A stretch of DNA of 64,000 nucleotides from Saccharothrix syringae (GTDB taxonomy: Bacteria > Actinomycetota > Actinomycetes > Mycobacteriales > Pseudonocardiaceae), in contig NZ_CP034550.1 in NCBI RefSeq assembly GCF_009498035.1, positions 7,254,001 through 7,318,000 on the forward strand, given 5' to 3'. This document shows positions 53,125 through 61,327 of the stretch, in pieces. Under the pieces are notes generated by a model that saw nothing but the letters and a program-made list of their open reading frames with translations, made no database searches and had not been told where the DNA came from. The translations under genes and the position numbers were made by a program. How positions within the stretch are numbered: the first letter of the stretch is position 1; each line of letters begins with the position of its first letter.

Positions 53125-53199
53125 CCGGGAGCCGGACCGCCCGCGCCTCGTCCGCGCCCGCACCCGACCGCGCCGCACCCGACCGGCACCGCACCGGCA

Positions 53200-53335
53200 G
53201 CCACGCCGGCACCACACCCGCGCCGGCACCGCAGCCACGCCGGCACCACACCCGCGCCGGCACCGCAGCCACGCCGGCACCACACCCGCGCCGGCACCGC
53301 AGCCACGCCAGCGCCACACCCACGCCGGCACCGGC
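53200..53335. repeat. 34-bp tandem repeat, about four copies
   Basis: Units beginning GCCACGCCGGCACCACACCC start at 53200, 53234, 53268 and 53302. The first three are identical and the fourth is diverged. The flanks (53150-53199 and 53336-53380) contain looser versions of the same GCACC/CCGG words. It fills most of the 315-bp gap between the SDR stop and the truncated aminotransferase. The period is not a multiple of three and no gene is supported. Confidence 0.9.
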
Positions 53336-53439
53336 GCCAGCGCCACACCGCGCCCGCACCACACCGGCCGCCCCCTCACCGGCCCCCAACCCCCTGTCGG
53401 CAAGACCGGCCTGAGAGCCACCGGCGCTACTTTCGGCTG

Positions 53440-54270
53440 GTGAGGAGCCTAAGAGAGAGCATCGCGGCCCACCACTTCGTGGGCCCGGACCGGGTCGTCG
53501 CGGCCGGCGGGACCGACGAGCTCGTCCTCCGGCTGGCCGCGCACGGCGGTCCGGTCGTGGTCGACCGCCACACCTCGCACGCGCGCCGCCTGCGCGCGGC
53601 CGGCATCGCCGTCGACGAGCTGCCCCTCCTCGACGACTACCGGGTCGCCGTGGCCGAGCTGTGCCTGCGCTTCGAGCGCGGCGCCCGCACCGCCTTCGTC
53701 GGCAACCCCCACGAGACCACCGGCAGCGTGCTCAGCGCGGAGTCCGTGCCCAGGCTGTGCGCGTCGGCCCGCCGCCACGGCGCGCTGGTCGTGTTCGACG
53801 AGACCAGCGCCGAGTACGCGCTGGGCCCCGGCTTCACCTCCGCCCGCTGGTGGGCCGCGCACGGCCGCAACGTCTGCGTGCTGCGCTCCTTCCCCGGCGT
53901 CGAGGTCGGCTACCTCGTCGGCGACCCGGCGGCGGTGGCGCGCGTCGACGCCGGCCCCGTGGCCCCGGAGGCCGAGGCCGCGGCGCGCCACGCGCTGGCC
54001 CACCCCGAGGTGCTGGACCGGGCCAGGGCGGACAACCGCGCCGCCCGCGCCCTGCTGTGCCGCGGCCTGACCGAGCTGGGCGTGCCGTTCCAGCCGTCCG
54101 CCGCCGACTTCGTGCTGGCCCGGCTGCCCGCCGGCGTACCCGGTCCCCGCCGGGCGCACGACCTGGAGGACGTGGGCCTGGCCGGTCACGTGCGCATCCC
54201 GGTCGGCCGCCCGGACGAGGTGGCCGAGGTGCTGGACGAGCTGCGCCGGCTCACGGGGGTGCCGGCGTGA
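53440..54270 (+). CDS. Truncated HisC-like aminotransferase fold protein lacking the PLP lysine
   Basis: 276 residues related to class I/II aminotransferases of the histidinol-phosphate type (normally about 350-370). It starts at the LRE...VVAAGGTDELV region, so the usual N-terminal substrate segment is missing. Where the family has SFSKAYGLAGLRIGY, this protein has LRSFPGVEVGYLVG, so the Schiff-base lysine is deleted. The Asp for the pyridine nitrogen appears kept in VVFDETSAEYAL. It is probably not an active transaminase: a decayed gene or a non-catalytic partner. Its stop overlaps the mutase start (GTGA), and it begins just after the 34-bp repeats. Confidence 0.7.
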   Translation: MRSLRESIAAHHFVGPDRVVAAGGTDELVLRLAAHGGPVVVDRHTSHARRLRAAGIAVDELPLLDDYRVAVAELCLRFERGARTAFVGNPHETTGSVLSAESVPRLCASARRHGALVVFDETSAEYALGPGFTSARWWAAHGRNVCVLRSFPGVEVGYLVGDPAAVARVDAGPVAPEAEAAARHALAHPEVLDRARADNRAARALLCRGLTELGVPFQPSAADFVLARLPAGVPGPRRAHDLEDVGLAGHVRIPVGRPDEVAEVLDELRRLTGVPA

Positions 54271-55856
54271 ACCGGGAGACGACCAGCGCCAGCGGCGTCC
54301 CGCTGCCCGTTTGCGCGGGCCCCGAGCTGGTGGCGCCCGGCCTCGACGAGCGGGTCGGCCGGCCCGGCGAGTTCCCGTTCACCAGGGGCGTGCGCGCCGG
54401 CATGTACCGCGAGCGCCCGTGGACCATCCGGCAGCTCGCCGGGTTCGGCACGGCGCAGGACACCAACGCCCGCTACCGGATGCTGCTCGACGGCGGCTCC
54501 ACCGGCATCAACGGCGTGTTCGACTACCCCAGCCTGCGGGCGTTCGACTCCGACGAGCCGCGGGCGCGGGCCGACGTGGGCCGCGGCGGGGTGGCGGTGG
54601 ACGTGCGCGACGACTTCGACGTGCTGTTCAAGGCCATCCCGCTGGACCGGGTCAGCGTGTCGCTGGTGTCGTCGCAGCCGATCGGCGCGGTGGCGCACCT
54701 GGCCATGTTCGTGCGGTCGGCCGAGCAGCAGGGCTTCGACCGGCGCTCGCTGTCGGGCACCAGCCAGAACGACTTCCTGATGGAGACGGCCATCACCATC
54801 GCGCCCGAGGCGCTGCCGCCGGCGGGTTCCTTCCGGCTGGCGTGCGACCTGGCGGACTTCGCGCTGCGCGAGCTGCCGCGGTGGAACCCGGTCAGCGTCA
54901 GCGGCTACAACTACCGCGAGGCGGGCGCCGACGCGGTGCTGGAGATGGCGCTGTGCCTGGCCCACGGCCGGGCCGTGGCGCGCGAGCTGGTGCGCCGCGG
55001 CCACCGCCCCGAGGCCGTGCTGGCCCGGGTCTCGTTCTTCCTCAGCGCGCACAACGACTTCTTCGAGGAGGTCGCGAAGTACCGGGCGCTGCGGCGGATG
55101 TGGGCGCGCTGGGTGCGCGACGAGTTCGGCGTCACCGACCCGCGCGCCCAGCTGTTCCGCTACCACGTGCAGACCTCGGGCGTGACCAACTCCGCCCGGC
55201 ACGCGCACGTCAACATCGCCCGCAGCGCCCTCCAGGGCCTGGCCGCGGTGTGCGGCGGCACGCAGTCGCTGCACCTCAACGGCTACGACGAGGCGGTCTG
55301 CATCCCCAGCGAGCACGCCGCCATGACCGCGCTGCGCACGCAGTACGTGCTGCTGCACGAGACCGGGGTGGCCAAGGTCGCCGACCCGCTGGGCGGCAGC
55401 CACCTCGTCGAGTACCTGACCGACGAGCTGGAGGAGCGCGCGGCCCGCGTGGTGCGGAAGATCGACGACCTGGGCGGCGTGGTGGCCGCCACGGAGAGCG
55501 GCTGGGTGCACTCCGAGCTGGCCGGCACCGCCTACGCCGACCAGTTGGCGATCGAGACCGGCGAGGCGCTGGTGGTCGGCGTCAACACGCACCTCGACGG
55601 CGACGACGAGCAGCCCGCGCTGTTCGAGCTGCCCGACGGCAGCCTGGAGCGGCAGACCGCGCGGCTGGCCGCGGTGCGCGCCCGGCGGGACCGCGCCGCC
55701 GCGGCCGCCGCCCTGGACGCGGTCGCGCGGGCCTGCCGCGACGGGTCGAACACGATGCCCGCGGTGCTCGCCGCGGTCGACGCCGACGTCACCCTGGGCG
55801 AGCTGGGCCGGGTGTTCCGCGACGAGCTGGGACGATGGGAGTTTCCGCTGTGGTAG
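54267..55856 (+). CDS. B12-dependent acyl-CoA mutase, large (catalytic) subunit, atypical
   Basis: 529 residues aligning along the methylmalonyl-CoA mutase TIM-barrel domain: EFPFTRGVRAGMYRERPWTIRQLAGFGTA (about 33-61), GTSQNDFL, VSVSGYNYREAGA, QTSGVTNSARHAHVNIARSAL, GGTQSLHLNGYDEA and DPLGGSHLVE. Two signature positions differ. The residue equivalent to MCM Tyr89 is Arg, and the near-invariant His of SGYHxxEAGA is Asn. The Arg equivalent to MCM Arg207, which binds a carboxylate, looks conserved. It is a stand-alone large subunit with the cobalamin subunit downstream, as in isobutyryl- or 2-hydroxyisobutyryl-CoA mutases. The substrate is probably not one of the known ones, and the reaction may differ. 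Start GTG 54267. Confidence 0.85.
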   Translation: MNRETTSASGVPLPVCAGPELVAPGLDERVGRPGEFPFTRGVRAGMYRERPWTIRQLAGFGTAQDTNARYRMLLDGGSTGINGVFDYPSLRAFDSDEPRARADVGRGGVAVDVRDDFDVLFKAIPLDRVSVSLVSSQPIGAVAHLAMFVRSAEQQGFDRRSLSGTSQNDFLMETAITIAPEALPPAGSFRLACDLADFALRELPRWNPVSVSGYNYREAGADAVLEMALCLAHGRAVARELVRRGHRPEAVLARVSFFLSAHNDFFEEVAKYRALRRMWARWVRDEFGVTDPRAQLFRYHVQTSGVTNSARHAHVNIARSALQGLAAVCGGTQSLHLNGYDEAVCIPSEHAAMTALRTQYVLLHETGVAKVADPLGGSHLVEYLTDELEERAARVVRKIDDLGGVVAATESGWVHSELAGTAYADQLAIETGEALVVGVNTHLDGDDEQPALFELPDGSLERQTARLAAVRARRDRAAAAAALDAVARACRDGSNTMPAVLAAVDADVTLGELGRVFRDELGRWEFPLW

Positions 55857-56266
55857 CCGCGCTGCGCGGTCGCAAGGCGATCGTGACCAAGCTGGGGATG
55901 GACGCGCACTGGCGCGGTGCCATCGTGGTGGCCAACGCGCTGCGCGACGCCGGGATGGACGTGGTCTACCTCGGCCACACCGTCGCCGCCGAGCTGGCCG
56001 CGGTCGCCGTGCAGGAGGACCCGGTGCTGGTGGGCCTGTCCACCCTGTCCGGCAACCACCTCACCGAGTGCGCCTCGGTGATGGCGGCGTTCCGCGAGGC
56101 CGGGCTGGACGACGTGGTGGTCGTCGCGGGCGGCACGATCCCGCCCGCGGACCGGGCGAAGCTGCTGGCGCTGGGCGTGGACCAGGTGTTCGGCGTCGGC
56201 AGCCCGCTGACCTCGATCGTCGACGAGGTCGCCGCGCTGGTCACGTCGCGGACAGGTACTCCCTGA
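55835..56266 (+). CDS. B12-binding small subunit of acyl-CoA mutase
   Basis: 143 residues of a cobalamin-binding domain: the DxHxxG lower-ligand motif is present in KLGMDAHWRGAIVV, followed by LVGLSTLSGNHLT and VVVAGGTIPPADRAKL. It pairs with the large subunit just upstream. The start may be ATG 55835 (overlapping the large subunit by 22 bp) or GTG 55850, which gives 138 residues. The 3' end overlaps the convergent UvrA-like gene by 26 bp. Confidence 0.88.
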   Translation: MGVSAVVAALRGRKAIVTKLGMDAHWRGAIVVANALRDAGMDVVYLGHTVAAELAAVAVQEDPVLVGLSTLSGNHLTECASVMAAFREAGLDDVVVVAGGTIPPADRAKLLALGVDQVFGVGSPLTSIVDEVAALVTSRTGTP

Positions 56267-58511
56267 AGTGCACGGCGGTGGTCGTGTCGGCGGCGGCCAG
56301 CTCGGCGGGCGTGCCGGTGAACACGACCCGGCCACCGTCGTGGCCCGCGCCCGGACCGACGTCGACCACCCAGTCGGCGTGCGCCAGCACGGCCTGGTGG
56401 TGCTCGACCACGACCACGGTGCTGCCCGCGTCCACCAGGCGGTCCAGCAGCCCCAGCAGGTGCTCGACGTCGGCCGGGTGCAGGCCCGCCGTGGGCTCGT
56501 CCAGCACGTAGGTCCGCTGCTCCTCGGCCAGGTGGACGGCCAGCTTGAGCCGCTGCCGCTCGCCGCCGGACAGGGTGGTCAGCGGCTGGCCCAGGCGCAG
56601 GTAGCCCAGGCCCGCGTCGGCGAGCCGGTCGAGCACCGGGCGGACCCCGCCGGTCGGGAAGAACTCGCGCGCCTGCGCGACGGGCATGTCCAGGACCTCG
56701 CTGATGTCCTTGCCGCGCAGCTTGTAGGTCAGCACCTCGGGCGTGTACCGCCTGCCCTCGCACGCCTCGCACTCCAGCGACACGCCCGCCATCACGGCCA
56801 GGTCGGTGTAGACCACGCCGAGGCCCTTGCAGGTCGGGCAGGCGCCCTCGGAGTTCGCGCTGAACAGGGCCGCCTTGACCTTGTTGGCCCGGGCGAACGC
56901 GGCCCTGACGTGGTCCAGCGCCCCGGTGTAGGTGGCCGGGTTGCCGCGCCGGGAGCCGCGGATCGGGGCCTGGTCGACGAGCACCACGCCGTCGCGGCCG
57001 ACCAGCGAGCCGTGCACCAGCGACGACTTGCCCGCGCCCGACACGCCGGTGACGACGGTCAGCACGCCCACGGGGATGTCGACGGACACGTCGCGCAGGT
57101 TGTGCAGCGAGGCGCCGGTGATCTCCAGCTTCCCGCGCGGTGCGCGCGGTCGGTCGCGCAGCGGCACCCGGTGGTCCAGGTAGCGCCCGGTGGCCGTGCC
57201 GGAGGCGCGCAGGCCGGCCACGTCGCCGGTGTAGCAGACGTGCCCGCCCGCCGCGCCCGCGCCGGGGCCCAGGTCCACCACGTGGTCGGCGATGGCGATG
57301 GTGCCGGGGTCGTGCTCGACGACCAGGACCGTGTTGCCCCGGTCGCGCACGCCCAGCAGCAGCCCGTTGACCCGCCGCACGTCGTGCGGGTGCAGGCCCG
57401 CGGTCGGCTCGTCGAACACGTAGGTGATGTCGCTGAGCGCGGAGCCCAGGTACCGCACCAGCTTGACCCGCTGCGCCTCGCCGCCGGACAGCGAGGCGGC
57501 GTCGCGGTCCAGGCTGAGGTAGCCCAGCCCGACGTGCGCCAGCGACGCCAGCGCGCCCGACAGCGCGGCGGCGGCCGGGCCGACCGACGAGGTGTCCAGG
57601 TCGCGCACGAACGCGGCCAGGTCGTCCACCTGCATGGCCGAGCACTCGACGATGGTGCGGCCGGCGACCTTCGACGCCAGGGCCGCCGGGTTGAGCCGGG
57701 TGCCGCCGCAGGTGCGGCAGGGCGCGGTGGTGGAGATCGAGTCCGCGTAGGCGGCCAGGTCCGGGCGCATGGCCGCCCGGTCGCGGCTGAAGAAGATGCG
57801 GCGCAGCTTCACCAGCAGGCCCTCGTAGGTGAAGGTGCTGGCGCCCTTCTTGAACTTCGTGGCCGGCCGCTCCAGCAGGTCGTGCCACTGCTCGGGCGTG
57901 AAGTCCCGCAGCTTGACGTCGGGGTCGAAGTAGCCCGAGGCGACGGTGACCTGCCAGTAGTGCGAGCCGACGTCGCTGTGCGGGGCGTTGATCGCGCCCT
58001 CGTTGAGCGACCGGTCCCGGTCCAGCACCCGGTCCAGGTCGATGTCGGAGACCTGGCCGTGCCCGTCGCACGCCGGGCAGGCGCCCTCGGCGGTGTTCGG
58101 GCTGAACGCGCCCGGCGGGCCGGCGTGCGGGGTGCCCAGCCTGCTGAACAGCACCCGCAGCGCCGGCTGCGCGTCGGTGACGGTGCCGACCGTGGACCGG
58201 GCGTTGGCGCCGATCCGCTCCTGGTCGACCACCACGGCCACGCTGAGGTTGCGCAGCGCGTCGACCTCGGGCCGGCTCATCCTGGGCAGCCTGCCCTGGA
58301 CGTAGGCGGTGTAGGTCTCGTTGAGCAGCCGGCGCGACTCGGCCGCGATCGTGCCGAACACCAGCGAGGACTTCCCCGAGCCGGACACGCCGGTGAACAC
58401 GGTCAGCCTGCGCTTGGGGATGTCCAGGGAGACGTCGCGCAGGTTGTTGTGCCGGGCGCCGCGCACCTCGATCGCGCCGTGGGCGTCGGGATGATCCATG
58501 CCGGACATCAT
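56241..58511 (-). CDS. UvrA-like drug resistance ATPase (DrrC type)
   Basis: 756 residues, shorter than UvrA (about 950). Two ABC ATPase halves are seen: Walker A GVSGSGKSSLVFGT and GVSGAGKSSLVHGS, signatures LSGGEAQRVKLV and LSGGERQRLKLA, and Walker B YVFDEPTAGLHP and YVLDEPTAGLHP. Cys-pair zinc motifs remain (CPACDGHG, CRTCGG, CPTCKGLG, CEACEG). Such proteins occur with clusters for DNA-binding drugs such as daunorubicin (DrrC), where they are thought to free or protect DNA. The ATG overlaps the KynB-like stop (ATGATG), so it is the last gene of the kynurenine-type operon. It fits self-protection against a DNA-alkylating product. Confidence 0.9.
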   Translation of the reverse strand: MMSGMDHPDAHGAIEVRGARHNNLRDVSLDIPKRRLTVFTGVSGSGKSSLVFGTIAAESRRLLNETYTAYVQGRLPRMSRPEVDALRNLSVAVVVDQERIGANARSTVGTVTDAQPALRVLFSRLGTPHAGPPGAFSPNTAEGACPACDGHGQVSDIDLDRVLDRDRSLNEGAINAPHSDVGSHYWQVTVASGYFDPDVKLRDFTPEQWHDLLERPATKFKKGASTFTYEGLLVKLRRIFFSRDRAAMRPDLAAYADSISTTAPCRTCGGTRLNPAALASKVAGRTIVECSAMQVDDLAAFVRDLDTSSVGPAAAALSGALASLAHVGLGYLSLDRDAASLSGGEAQRVKLVRYLGSALSDITYVFDEPTAGLHPHDVRRVNGLLLGVRDRGNTVLVVEHDPGTIAIADHVVDLGPGAGAAGGHVCYTGDVAGLRASGTATGRYLDHRVPLRDRPRAPRGKLEITGASLHNLRDVSVDIPVGVLTVVTGVSGAGKSSLVHGSLVGRDGVVLVDQAPIRGSRRGNPATYTGALDHVRAAFARANKVKAALFSANSEGACPTCKGLGVVYTDLAVMAGVSLECEACEGRRYTPEVLTYKLRGKDISEVLDMPVAQAREFFPTGGVRPVLDRLADAGLGYLRLGQPLTTLSGGERQRLKLAVHLAEEQRTYVLDEPTAGLHPADVEHLLGLLDRLVDAGSTVVVVEHHQAVLAHADWVVDVGPGAGHDGGRVVFTGTPAELAAADTTTAVHFREYLSAT

Positions 58512-59275
58512 GGCCGTCGGTCGACCAGCGCCAGGACCCGGGTCGGGCTGCCGGAACCGCGCACGATCGGCAGCGGGGAGGCCACCAGCACGGCGCCGGT
58601 GGTCGGCAGCCGGGCGAGGTTGCGCAGCTGGGTGAGGCCGTACTTGCCCGCGCCGTGGAAGAACCAGTGGCACGGGTACGGGCGCTCGAACCCGCCCGCC
58701 AGCCCGGCGTCGGTGCCGACGGTCTCCACCCCGATGCCGATCACCGGCGTGCGCTCGGCGAGCCAGCGGGCGCAGTCGGGGTCGACGCCCGGGGTGTGGC
58801 CGTCGTTGAGGAACCGGGCCGGGTCGTTGCCCCGGGCGTCCCAGCCGGTGCGGTAGAGCAGCCACCCGCGGTCGGGCAGCGGGCCGTGCTCGTCCTGCCA
58901 CCGCTCCACGTGCTCGCGGCGCAGCAGGAAGTCCGGGTCCGCGGCGGCCTCGGCGGAGAAGTCGAGCACGACCGCGGGGCCGACCAGGTCGGCGGGCGGC
59001 ACCTCGGACACGTCGGGGCCGCCCTTGCCCGACAGCCAGTGCGCCGGGGCGTCGAAGTGGGTGCCGGTGTGCTCGGACAGCCTGATGTTGTTCCAGTAGA
59101 CGGTGGGTCCGGCCACGTCGAAGTCGCTGATCACCTCGCGGGAGAACGGCCACGGCTGGCCGCGCTCGGGCGGCAGCGCGATGATCGGCGTCTGCTCGGA
59201 CAGCGGGGCCGTGAGGTCGACGACCTCGACGGCCCCGGTGCGCAGTGCGGCCATCAGGCCCGTGAGCGCGCTCAC
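58508..59275 (-). CDS. kynB: KynB-type cyclase family hydrolase, probable kynurenine formamidase
   Basis: 255 residues of the metal-dependent cyclase/arylformamidase family with the hallmark HTGTHFDAPAHW and the N-terminal VVDLTAPLSEQTPI. In a tryptophan-dioxygenase operon the expected reaction is hydrolysis of N-formylkynurenine to kynurenine. Other family members are polyketide cyclases and isatin hydrolases. Start GTG 59275 is 2 bp after the Rieske gene; the stop overlaps the UvrA-like start. Confidence 0.85.
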   Translation of the reverse strand: MSALTGLMAALRTGAVEVVDLTAPLSEQTPIIALPPERGQPWPFSREVISDFDVAGPTVYWNNIRLSEHTGTHFDAPAHWLSGKGGPDVSEVPPADLVGPAVVLDFSAEAAADPDFLLRREHVERWQDEHGPLPDRGWLLYRTGWDARGNDPARFLNDGHTPGVDPDCARWLAERTPVIGIGVETVGTDAGLAGGFERPYPCHWFFHGAGKYGLTQLRNLARLPTTGAVLVASPLPIVRGSGSPTRVLALVDRRP

Positions 59276-59277
59276 GG

Positions 59278-59685
59278 CTACACCGCCCGGATGTCGTCGC
59301 CGTCGAGTTCCAGCTTGAACTCGGGCAGCGGCTGCTCGGCCGGTCCGTCGGTGACCGACCCGTCGGTCATCGAGAAAACGCTGTGGTGGCAGTCGCAGAC
59401 GATCTGCCCGCTCCCGACGCTGGTCACCGCGCAGCCGCGGTGCGTGCAGATCGAGGAGAACGCCTTGAACACGCCCTCCTGCGGCTGGCAGACGACCACC
59501 CCGGCCTCGGCCAGGATCTGCCCGCCGCCGACCGGGATGCTCGACGCGGTGCCCAGCGCGGTGCCCGGCGGCGGTGGTTCCGCGGTGCGGACGACCTCGC
59601 CGCACCCGGCGACCAGCGCGCCACCGCCCACGACCGCGGCGCCGGTCCCGATGATCAGGGTGCGCCTGCTGCACGTGCTGCCCAT
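59278..59685 (-). CDS. Exported Rieske [2Fe-2S] protein
   Basis: 135 residues. The Rieske motifs are CTHRGC and CDCHHS. The N-terminus is a Tat-like lipoprotein signal (CSRRTLIIGTG, then lipobox LVAGC), so the cluster domain should sit outside the membrane. This makes it an unlikely electron donor for the cytoplasmic flavin enzyme upstream. It lies 28 bp after the FAD hydroxylase and 2 bp before the KynB-like gene. Role unknown. Confidence 0.88.
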   Translation of the reverse strand: MGSTCSRRTLIIGTGAAVVGGGALVAGCGEVVRTAEPPPPGTALGTASSIPVGGGQILAEAGVVVCQPQEGVFKAFSSICTHRGCAVTSVGSGQIVCDCHHSVFSMTDGSVTDGPAEQPLPEFKLELDGDDIRAV

Positions 59686-59713
59686 GTGTGCCTCCCCATC
59701 CGTTCGTCCGCGG

Positions 59714-61327
59714 TCATGACCGCTCGGCCGTCCTGTCCACCAGCCCGGCACCGACGATGCCGGCGGCCGCCTGGAGCCCACTCGCGAACCGTTCGCCGCG
59801 CTCGTCGCGCGCGGCCAGGTGCCCGTCGGGGCGGACCAGCCACCACCCGGTGCCGTAGGTCCGCGCGAGCGCGTCGTCCACCGCGACGGCCGCGGTGACC
59901 TCCGCGGGCAGCCCGTCCGTCGCGGCACCCGGCGGCAGGACCGCCACCAGCCGGGCCGGTACGTCCCACTGCCGGGTCCACGCGGCCTCGGCCAGCCCGG
60001 CCGCCTCCCGCGCGTCGCGGGCGACCAGCAGGCCGACGAAGCCGGCGCCGAGCAGCCTGCGCAGCCGGGTGCGGGCGCCGTCGACCAGCACCTCCCCGTC
60101 GGGCGCGAACGCGCCCAGCAGCGGGTGGCCGGTGCGCACCAGCGGCGAGTCGGTGTAGTGGTGGGGCTCGGCCATCCGGCCGCTGTTGACGTGCTTGCGC
60201 GCCAGGCCCAGCGACCGGGACAGCCGCAGCAGCACCGCCCTGGTCCAGCGGCGCAGCCGGGTCGGCGGCACCATGAACCGGATCGTCGCCTCGGTGACCC
60301 GCAGGTTCTCCAGCGCCGCCGCGTACCGCTCGGTGTGGTAGGTCTCCAGCAGCTCCTGGCCGGCCCGGCCCGAGCGCACCAGCGCGATCTTCCACGCCAG
60401 GTTGTCGGCGTCCTGGATGCCGCTGTTCATGCCCCGCGAGCCGTACGGCGGCAGGGCGTGCGCGGCGTCGCCCGCGAACAGCACCCGGCCCACCCGCAGC
60501 CGGTCGACGACCCGCTGGTGGAACCGGTAGGTGCTGACCCAGTCGACCTCGTAGGGGATCTCGCCGATGACCGCGCGGACCCGCCGGTCGAACCGGCCGT
60601 CGGCGCGCTCGGCCTCGATGTCCGCGTCCGGCGGCAGCTGCCAGTCGATGCGCCAGATGTCGTCGGGCTGCGGGTGCATCACCAGCTGCCGGCCCGGGTT
60701 GAACACCGGGTCGTAGTGGAAGTGCCGCTCCTTGGCCAGCGGCAGGCGGGCGCGGATGTCGGTGATGAGGAACCGGTCCTTGTGGGTGTAGCCGGTCCAC
60801 TCGACGCCGATCATCTCGCGCAGCGCGCTGCGCACCCCGTCGCAGGCGACCAGGTGGGAGAAGGTCATCTCCCGCTCGCCGTCGGCGGTGAGCACGCGCG
60901 CGGTGACCGAGGCGGAGTCCTGCCAGACACCGGTCACCCTGTGGCCCCACCGCACGTCGCACAGCGGTTCCGCCTCGGCCGCCGCGGCCAGCACCTGCTC
61001 GATGCGGTACTGGGAGATGTTGACGAACGGGCCGAAGCCCGCGCCGCGCGGGTACTCGGCCGCCCGGATCTCCTGGTTGCGCACGTAGGTCCGGGCGACG
61101 GTCCAGGTCACGCCCTCGTCGGCGATGGGCTGGGCGCAGCCGAACTTGTCCAGCACCTCCAGCACGTCGCCCTGGATGAGGCACGCCTTGGAGCCCTGCT
61201 TGATCAACTCGGGGTCGGCCTCCAGCACCACGGTCGGCACGCCCAGGCCGGCCAGCCGCAGCGCGGCGACCAGGCCGACCGGGCCCGCCCCGACGATCCC
61301 GACGGGTGCTTCGCTGCTGGTGGTCAC
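59714..61327 (-). CDS. FAD-dependent aromatic hydroxylase, MhpA/kynurenine-monooxygenase-like
   Basis: 537 residues of a group A flavoprotein monooxygenase: GIVGAGPVGLVAALRLAG, VACDGVRSALRE, GDAAHALPPYGSRGMNSGIQDADNLAWKI. A C-terminal thioredoxin-like domain (about 400-537) ends WWLVRPDGHLAARD, as in 3-(3-hydroxyphenyl)propionate hydroxylases and longer than kynurenine 3-monooxygenase. In this operon it probably ring-hydroxylates kynurenine, anthranilate or a related aryl amine. The GTG start overlaps the stop of the TDO-superfamily gene (GTGA). Confidence 0.9.
   Translation of the reverse strand: MTTSSEAPVGIVGAGPVGLVAALRLAGLGVPTVVLEADPELIKQGSKACLIQGDVLEVLDKFGCAQPIADEGVTWTVARTYVRNQEIRAAEYPRGAGFGPFVNISQYRIEQVLAAAAEAEPLCDVRWGHRVTGVWQDSASVTARVLTADGEREMTFSHLVACDGVRSALREMIGVEWTGYTHKDRFLITDIRARLPLAKERHFHYDPVFNPGRQLVMHPQPDDIWRIDWQLPPDADIEAERADGRFDRRVRAVIGEIPYEVDWVSTYRFHQRVVDRLRVGRVLFAGDAAHALPPYGSRGMNSGIQDADNLAWKIALVRSGRAGQELLETYHTERYAAALENLRVTEATIRFMVPPTRLRRWTRAVLLRLSRSLGLARKHVNSGRMAEPHHYTDSPLVRTGHPLLGAFAPDGEVLVDGARTRLRRLLGAGFVGLLVARDAREAAGLAEAAWTRQWDVPARLVAVLPPGAATDGLPAEVTAAVAVDDALARTYGTGWWLVRPDGHLAARDERGERFASGLQAAAGIVGAGLVDRTAERS

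Noticed and set aside
53200..53335. CRISPR-like array
   Set aside because: The 34-bp units are directly adjacent with no spacers and no cas genes are nearby.
54267..56266. Housekeeping methylmalonyl-CoA mutase
   Set aside because: Large and small parts are separate short proteins, specificity residues differ, and no MeaB-type chaperone is adjacent.
56241..58511. DNA-repair UvrA
   Set aside because: At 756 residues it is about 200 shorter than UvrA and lies in a biosynthetic operon, which fits the DrrC-type drug resistance group.
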